From Isosphaera sp. (GTDB lineage: Bacteria; Planctomycetota; Phycisphaerae; Phycisphaerales; UBA1924): DNA of 60,679 nt. The stretch is taken from NCBI GenBank assembly GCA_013822085.1, contig PNJV01000010.1, positions 1-60,679 on the forward strand, in the 5' to 3' direction. The stretch's first letter is position 1, and the number at the start of each line of letters is the position of its first letter. The translations under genes were made by a program, and so were the position numbers. This document shows positions 56,649 to 60,679 of this stretch, one piece after another. The notes below the pieces were generated by a model, which saw only the letters and a program-made list of their open reading frames with translations, had not been told where the DNA came from and did no database searches.

Positions 56649-56750
56649 TCATGGCCGCGGACGGGCGCTGCGCCCGTGCCCGCGGGCGCAGCCGAGGGGC
56701 GTGTGGCGGACGACGCGCCCGGGCGCAGGGTCGTACTAAGGATCATGGCG

Positions 56751-57260
56751 ATGCGTGAACTCTCTCCCGTAACTCCTCTTGCGCAGAGCGTGACGCTGAC
56801 AGCGACCCTTCGGTTGTGGGTGACCGCTGCGCTGCGACTCGGGACCGTGCTGCTGCTGGCGGCGTTCGTTCTGCAGGTCGGGCATTCTGCGAGCGTTTAC
56901 ATGAACGGTTATTGGCATGAATTATTGACGCCACGGTTTTCTCTCTTGACCGAAAAAATACTGGCTGCGGTGCTCCAGAATTTCTACTTGCTACCGACGG
57001 CGCTGGCGCTGCAAATCGCAGGCAAGTTCGCGGTGCCGTGGATCGTGCCGACAATGCTCGGAGGTTGCCCGCGCTGCGGGTACGAGATCGATAGGCAGAT
57101 GCTCTTGTGCCCCGAGTGCGGCATGCAGCTGCGCAAGGCCCCCGGCATCGAGCACGGGCGGGTGTCCGTCAGAGAGCTTCAAACGCTGCGGCCGAGCGAC
57201 GGCCGCGCGCACGCCGGGCCTGAGCTCGGGCCCGCATCGCTTGACAAGGAGACCGCATGA
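56751..57260 (+). CDS. Membrane protein with C-terminal zinc ribbon
   Basis: A 169-residue protein. I start at 56751 because AAGGA lies 8 bases upstream; an in-frame ATG at 56745 is too close to it. Two hydrophobic segments (about 22-43 and 70-103) form membrane helices. A zinc ribbon follows with C106, C109 (CPRCG) and C120, C123 (CPECG), then a charged tail. No function is known to me; such short helix-plus-zinc-ribbon proteins are frequent in planctomycetes. Its DNA is clearly lower in GC than its neighbours in the middle (about 56890-57010). The stop overlaps the start of the next gene by four bases (ATGA). Confidence 0.65.
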   Translation: MRELSPVTPLAQSVTLTATLRLWVTAALRLGTVLLLAAFVLQVGHSASVYMNGYWHELLTPRFSLLTEKILAAVLQNFYLLPTALALQIAGKFAVPWIVPTMLGGCPRCGYEIDRQMLLCPECGMQLRKAPGIEHGRVSVRELQTLRPSDGRAHAGPELGPASLDKETA

Positions 57261-58522
57261 ACCCCGCCCGGACTGTGCTTCAGACGCGTTGCGTGCAGGT
57301 GGTGTCGGTGGCGTGCGCCCTGCTGTGCCTGGCCGGCGCCGCGGCGGCCCAGGTGGCGGTGCGCGGCCGGCAGGTGTACACGGCGGGCCCGCTGGGGAAC
57401 ATCGCGCGCGGCGTGGTGGTCATCAGCGCCGAGGGCAAGATCACGGACGTGGGGCCGCAGGACCGCGTCCGCATCCCCGACGGGTACCGTGTGCTCGACG
57501 CGGAGATCGTCACGCCGGGGCTGATCGACGCGCACTGCACGGTGGGCCTGTCGGGGCTCTACAACCAGCCGCACGACTCGGACCAGATCGAGTCCTCCGC
57601 CGCGATCCAGCCCGAGCTGCGCGCCACCGACGCGTACAACAGCAAGGACGCGCTGGTCGAGTGGGTCCGGTCCTTCGGCGTCACCACGGTGCACACCGGG
57701 CACGCGCCGGGCGAGGTGATCTCGGGCCAGACGGCGGTGATCAAGCTGTCGGGCGACACCGTGGACGAGGCGGTCGTGCTGCCCGTGGCCGCAGTGGCCG
57801 CCACGCTGGGGCCCGAGAGCTTCCGCCAGGGCTCGCCCGGCACGCGCGGCAAGCAGATCAGCGTCCTGCGCCAGGAGCTGATCAAGGCGCAGGAGTACCT
57901 GGCCAAGCGCCGCCGACCCGCCGAGCCCGACGCGGACGCCAAGAAGAGCGAGCCGCCGGCGCGCGACCTGCGCCTCGAGATGCTCGCGGCCGTGCTCAAC
58001 AAGGAGGTGCCGCTGCTGGTCACCGCCCAGCGCGCCCAGGACATCGCCTCGGCCCTGCGGCTCAAGGCGGAGTTCGGCATCGACCTGATCCTCGACGGCG
58101 CCGCTGAGAGCCCCCTGCTCATCGACCAGATCAAGGCCGCCGGCGTGCCCGTGTTCGTGCACCCGCTCATGACGCGCGCCTTTGGCGAGATGGAGAACGC
58201 CAGCGTGGAGACGCCGGCGCTGCTGGACAAGGCCGGCATCCCCGTCGCGATCCAGGGCGGCTACGAGGCCTACGTGCCCAAGGCCCGCGTGGTGCTCTTC
58301 GAGGCCGCCATCGCCGCGGCCAACGGCCTGAGCTTCGACCGCGCCCTGGAGTCCGTCACCATCCGCCCGGCCCGCGTGCTCAAGGTCGACGGCCGCGTCG
58401 GATCGTTGGAGGTGGGCAAGGACGGCGACGTGGCCATGTTCGACGCCGACCCCTTCGAGTACACCTCGCACTGCATCGGCGTGGTGATCAACGGCAGGGT
58501 CGTCAGCCAGACCCCGCGCTGA
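57257..58522 (+). CDS. Amidohydrolase-fold protein with lost metal ligands
   Basis: A 421-residue homologue of the amidohydrolase 2 kb upstream, with a signal peptide (about 12-32, ending GAAAAQ). The two share the C-terminal segment ([20 protein letters not shown] against [20 protein letters not shown]) and much of the fold (GTRGK, then KAQEY). Its active site is degraded: the HxH reads HCT (H93, C94, T95), the histidine region HHHTHRADD reads [16 protein letters not shown] reads LILDGAAES, and the catalytic Asp site FHTDDW reads IQGGYEAY. No metal-dependent chemistry is expected, so it may bind ligand or support the intact paralogue. Translation is coupled to the preceding membrane protein. 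Confidence 0.82.
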   Translation: MNPARTVLQTRCVQVVSVACALLCLAGAAAAQVAVRGRQVYTAGPLGNIARGVVVISAEGKITDVGPQDRVRIPDGYRVLDAEIVTPGLIDAHCTVGLSGLYNQPHDSDQIESSAAIQPELRATDAYNSKDALVEWVRSFGVTTVHTGHAPGEVISGQTAVIKLSGDTVDEAVVLPVAAVAATLGPESFRQGSPGTRGKQISVLRQELIKAQEYLAKRRRPAEPDADAKKSEPPARDLRLEMLAAVLNKEVPLLVTAQRAQDIASALRLKAEFGIDLILDGAAESPLLIDQIKAAGVPVFVHPLMTRAFGEMENASVETPALLDKAGIPVAIQGGYEAYVPKARVVLFEAAIAAANGLSFDRALESVTIRPARVLKVDGRVGSLEVGKDGDVAMFDADPFEYTSHCIGVVINGRVVSQTPR

Positions 58523-58674
58523 GCGGCACCTCCGGCGCCGAGCGGCACGCCCCGCGCCGAGCGTCGGGCCGGCGCGCTCCCCGCTGCCCGTCGCGGCTAC
58601 CGTGCCGGCTGTCTCCGGCACTCCCGTGCGCACGCGCGCCGGCGTGCCCGCTACTGACAACCCGGAGCCACCGC

Positions 58675-60213
58675 ATGCCCATCCCAACGCCCAGGCCCGC
58701 CTCCGCCGACATCGGTGTCATCGGCATGGAGGTCATGGGCAAGAACATCGCCCTGAACATCGCCGATCACGGCTTTGCCACCGCCATCTACAACCGCACC
58801 ACCGCCAAGACCGACGCCGTCCTGGCCGAGAACCCGCCGGCTGTCTTTGCCGGCACCACCGGCTCGCTGGTGCCCGCGGCGGAGCTCAAGGACTTCGTCG
58901 CCTCGCTCAAGCGGCCGCGGCGGATCGTGCTGCTGGTCAAGGCCGGCGGGCCGACCGACGCCACCATCGACGGCCTCCGGCCGCTGCTCGAACCGGGCGA
59001 CCTGATCGTCGACGGAGGCAACGCCGAGTGGCAGGACACAGTCCGCCGGGAGGCTGCGCTGGCCTCAGCGGGTCTGCTCTTTGTGGGCTCGGGGGTGTCC
59101 GGGGGCGAGCTGGGCGCTCGCTTTGGACCCTCGCTCATGCCCGGCGGCAAGCCGGAGGCCTGGGCCATCCTCAGGCCCGTCTGGGAGGCCATCGCCGCCA
59201 AGGTGGACGCCGCCACCGGCAAGCCCCTGCCCGGGGCCGCCCCGGCCAGGCCGGTCAAGGGCGGCGTGCCCTGCACCACCTACATAGGTCCAGGCGGCGC
59301 CGGGCACTACGTCAAGATGGTCCACAACGGCGTCGAGTACGGCGACATGCAGCTCATCGCCGAGGCGTACCACTTCATGCGCGACGTGCTGGGCATGAGC
59401 CCCGCCGCCATGAGCGAGGCGTTCAACACCTGGAACTCCGGCGAGCTCGACTCGTTCCTGATCGAGATCACCGCCGACATCCTGCGCCAGGCCGACCCGG
59501 TCACGGGCAGGCCCTTTGTCGACGTCGTCCTCGACGCCGCCGGCCAGAAGGGCACCGGCAAGTGGACCATCAACAGCGCCCTGGACCTGGGCGTGCCCGC
59601 GGCCACCATGGCCGAGGCCGTCTTTGCGCGCAACATCAGCGCCATCAAGGACGAGCGCGTGGCCGCCTCGGCGGTCCTCCGGGCGCCATCGCCACACCCC
59701 GCCGCCGCGGCCCTGGCCCCCGACTGGCTCGCCTGCGTCCGCGACGCGCTCTACTGCTCCAAGGTCTGCTCGTACGCGCAGGGCTTTGCGCTCATGCAGA
59801 CCGCCAGCAAGGCCCACTCCTGGGGCCTGCGCCTGGGCGAGGTCGCCGCGATCTTCCGCGGCGGGTGCATCATCCGGGCGCGCTTCCTGCAAAAGATCAC
59901 CGAGGCCTTCGCGCGCCGCGCGGACCTGCCCAACCTCCTGCTCGATTCCTACTTCGCCTCCGAGACACGCAACCGCCACGCCAACTGGCGCGCCGTCGTC
60001 GCCCGCGCCGCCCTGGCCGGCGTCCCCGTGCCCGCCTTCGCCTCGGCCCTGGCCTACTTCGACTCCTACCGCTCGGCCACGCTCCCAGCCAACCTCATCC
60101 AGGCCCAGCGCGACTACTTCGGCGCGCACACCTACGAGCGGACCGACCAGCCGCGCGGCCAGTTCTTCCACATCGACTGGCCCGAGCCGTCCCGGCCGCA
60201 GCTCAAGGCCTGA
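58675..60213 (+). CDS. gnd: 6-phosphogluconate dehydrogenase, decarboxylating
   Basis: Oxidises 6-phosphogluconate to ribulose 5-phosphate and CO2 with NADP in the oxidative pentose phosphate pathway. The 512-residue chain opens with the dinucleotide motif [20 protein letters not shown]. The substrate and catalytic residues are in [32 protein letters not shown], and K214 and E221 in [20 protein letters not shown]; the C-terminus has [20 protein letters not shown]. It is about 40 residues longer than usual because of an insertion near residues 180-205 and a loop near 335-350. The start ATG is preceded by GGAG at 9 bases. The tRNA-Ala gene follows 40 bases after the stop. Confidence 0.96.
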   Translation: MPIPTPRPASADIGVIGMEVMGKNIALNIADHGFATAIYNRTTAKTDAVLAENPPAVFAGTTGSLVPAAELKDFVASLKRPRRIVLLVKAGGPTDATIDGLRPLLEPGDLIVDGGNAEWQDTVRREAALASAGLLFVGSGVSGGELGARFGPSLMPGGKPEAWAILRPVWEAIAAKVDAATGKPLPGAAPARPVKGGVPCTTYIGPGGAGHYVKMVHNGVEYGDMQLIAEAYHFMRDVLGMSPAAMSEAFNTWNSGELDSFLIEITADILRQADPVTGRPFVDVVLDAAGQKGTGKWTINSALDLGVPAATMAEAVFARNISAIKDERVAASAVLRAPSPHPAAAALAPDWLACVRDALYCSKVCSYAQGFALMQTASKAHSWGLRLGEVAAIFRGGCIIRARFLQKITEAFARRADLPNLLLDSYFASETRNRHANWRAVVARAALAGVPVPAFASALAYFDSYRSATLPANLIQAQRDYFGAHTYERTDQPRGQFFHIDWPEPSRPQLKA

Positions 60214-60253
60214 GCGCCCGGGCCGCGGGCCCTAGACTTTCACGCACACCGCT

Positions 60254-60326
60254 GGGGCGGTAACTCAATTGGTAGAGTGCCAGCTTTGCAAGCTGGAAGT
60301 TGAGAGTTCGAGTCTCTTCCGCTCCA
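60254..60326 (+). tRNA. tRNA-Ala (anticodon UGC)
   Basis: A 73-base cloverleaf: acceptor GGGGCGG pairing with CCGCTCC, D arm ACTC/GAGT, anticodon stem CCAGC/GCTGG with loop TTTGCAA (anticodon TGC, reading GCA and related Ala codons), 5-base variable region AAGTT, T arm GAGAG/CTCTT with loop TTCGAGT, discriminator A. The third acceptor pair is G3-U70, the identity element for alanyl-tRNA synthetase. The 3' CCA is not encoded and must be added. Confidence 0.96.
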
Positions 60327-60644
60327 CTATCGCCCGGCCCCGCAGCGCGTCGCGTAGAGCCGCGTGCCGCCGGGAGTTGGGCGCAGTTTCCGTCGCCGAG
60401 CCATCGCCTTCAACACCGCGCCGGACTCGTTCGCCCCCGCCCGAGCCCGATGCCGCCGGCGGGCGCGGTGTCGGCGGGGCTGCGGACCGGATAGCGGGCA
60501 GCGCCGGGTCGCGACAGCCTCTTGCACGGCTTTCTCAGCGTCGTGGCGGCTCCGCTGGGCGCAGCGGCTGGCGATCAGCTCGGCGCGTCGCGCGTTGAGG
60601 GCACCGAAGCCCGCGCAGCGGACCGACGCCATAATCAATGCCCC
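60327..60644. other. Intergenic region after tRNA-Ala
   Basis: 318 bases with no gene, RNA or hairpin that I can support. Frames on both strands are basic, low-quality and lack ribosome sites. Confidence 0.35.
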
Positions 60645-60679
60645 ATGCTGCTGAAGATCGCGACAACCAGGCGACCCGG
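60645..60679 (+). CDS. Possible 5' end of a Hen1-like RNA 2'-O-methyltransferase (partial)
   Basis: The last 35 bases translate to MLLKIATTRRP before the window ends. Bacterial Hen1 proteins, which methylate the 2'-OH at RNA 3' ends during Pnkp-Hen1 RNA repair, start with MLLTITTTHRPATD-like sequence. Eight of eleven residues agree, but the next codon begins GG (Gly) where Ala is usual, and no ribosome site is visible. Eleven residues are too few for certainty. Confidence 0.3.
   Translation, partial: MLLKIATTRRP

Noticed and set aside
60327-60638. A 103-codon minus-strand frame after tRNA-Ala
   Set aside because: Very basic product without domains or ribosome site; the plus-strand alternatives are equally poor.

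Overview
The window is about 60.7 kb of very GC-rich, gene-dense chromosomal DNA with strong third-position GC bias, which is why long spurious reading frames lie antisense to most genes. The mix of genes points to a Gram-negative-type planctomycete, most likely Phycisphaerae-like: a deoxyhypusine-synthase-like protein beside a biosynthetic arginine decarboxylase, a secreted fibro-slime protein, paired ketosynthases, paired secreted amidohydrolases, a porin-like barrel, complex I split over several loci and AddAB recombination. The taxonomic call is inference; no rRNA or ribosomal protein gene is present. There is no transposase, integrase, prophage or CRISPR array, so this looks like stable chromosome rather than an island.

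Layout. 0-5.5 kb: chemoreceptor, porin-like outer-membrane protein, small membrane protein and a stand-alone nuoF. 5.6-10.6 kb: thiL, a deoxyhypusine-synthase-like gene, a BLUF-fold gene and speA. 10.9-14.1 kb: a TetR regulator, an exported Asp-nucleophile alpha/beta hydrolase with a promoter/operator-like region, and a fibro-slime protein with a clear intrinsic terminator. 14.4-22.6 kb (plus strand): murA, a ketosynthase-like protein lacking both active-site histidines, a GxxExxY-family protein with a Gly/Arg-rich tail, an intact ketosynthase, a ComM-like AAA protein and a membrane-anchored thioredoxin-fold protein. 22.7-24.2 kb: pgpA and pgsA of phosphatidylglycerol synthesis. 24.4-31.7 kb: nuoJKLMN, the proton-pumping membrane arm of complex I. 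31.8-38.6 kb: a complete oppABCDF-type peptide transporter with a greatly enlarged OppC. 38.8-41.5 kb: a PTPS/QueD-like enzyme coupled to a metallophosphoesterase, then a LuxR-type regulator. 41.6-48.0 kb: addBA. 48.2-53.7 kb: two exported proteins (an endonuclease/exonuclease/phosphatase-fold protein and a DUF1223 protein), pyrB, a lipoprotein and ubiX. 53.8-60.3 kb: sucD, two related secreted amidohydrolases (the second has lost its metal ligands) around a membrane zinc-ribbon protein, gnd and tRNA-Ala(UGC). The last 35 bases may open a Hen1-like RNA-repair methyltransferase gene.

The genes are mostly housekeeping: respiration (nuoF, nuoJKLMN, sucD), envelope building (murA, pgsA, pgpA, ketosynthases), polyamines (speA with the DHS-like gene), cofactors (thiL, ubiX, PTPS), pyrimidines (pyrB), the pentose phosphate pathway (gnd), peptide uptake and DNA repair. 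The best leads are places where a familiar family has lost or gained something: the histidine-less ketosynthase, the metal-ligand-less amidohydrolase, the BLUF protein with Glu in place of the photoactive Gln, the enlarged OppC and NuoJ, the His-rich loops of NuoL and NuoM, and G-quadruplex-type runs beside ribosome-binding sites and gene ends. I see no clear self-contained new defence or biosynthetic system.
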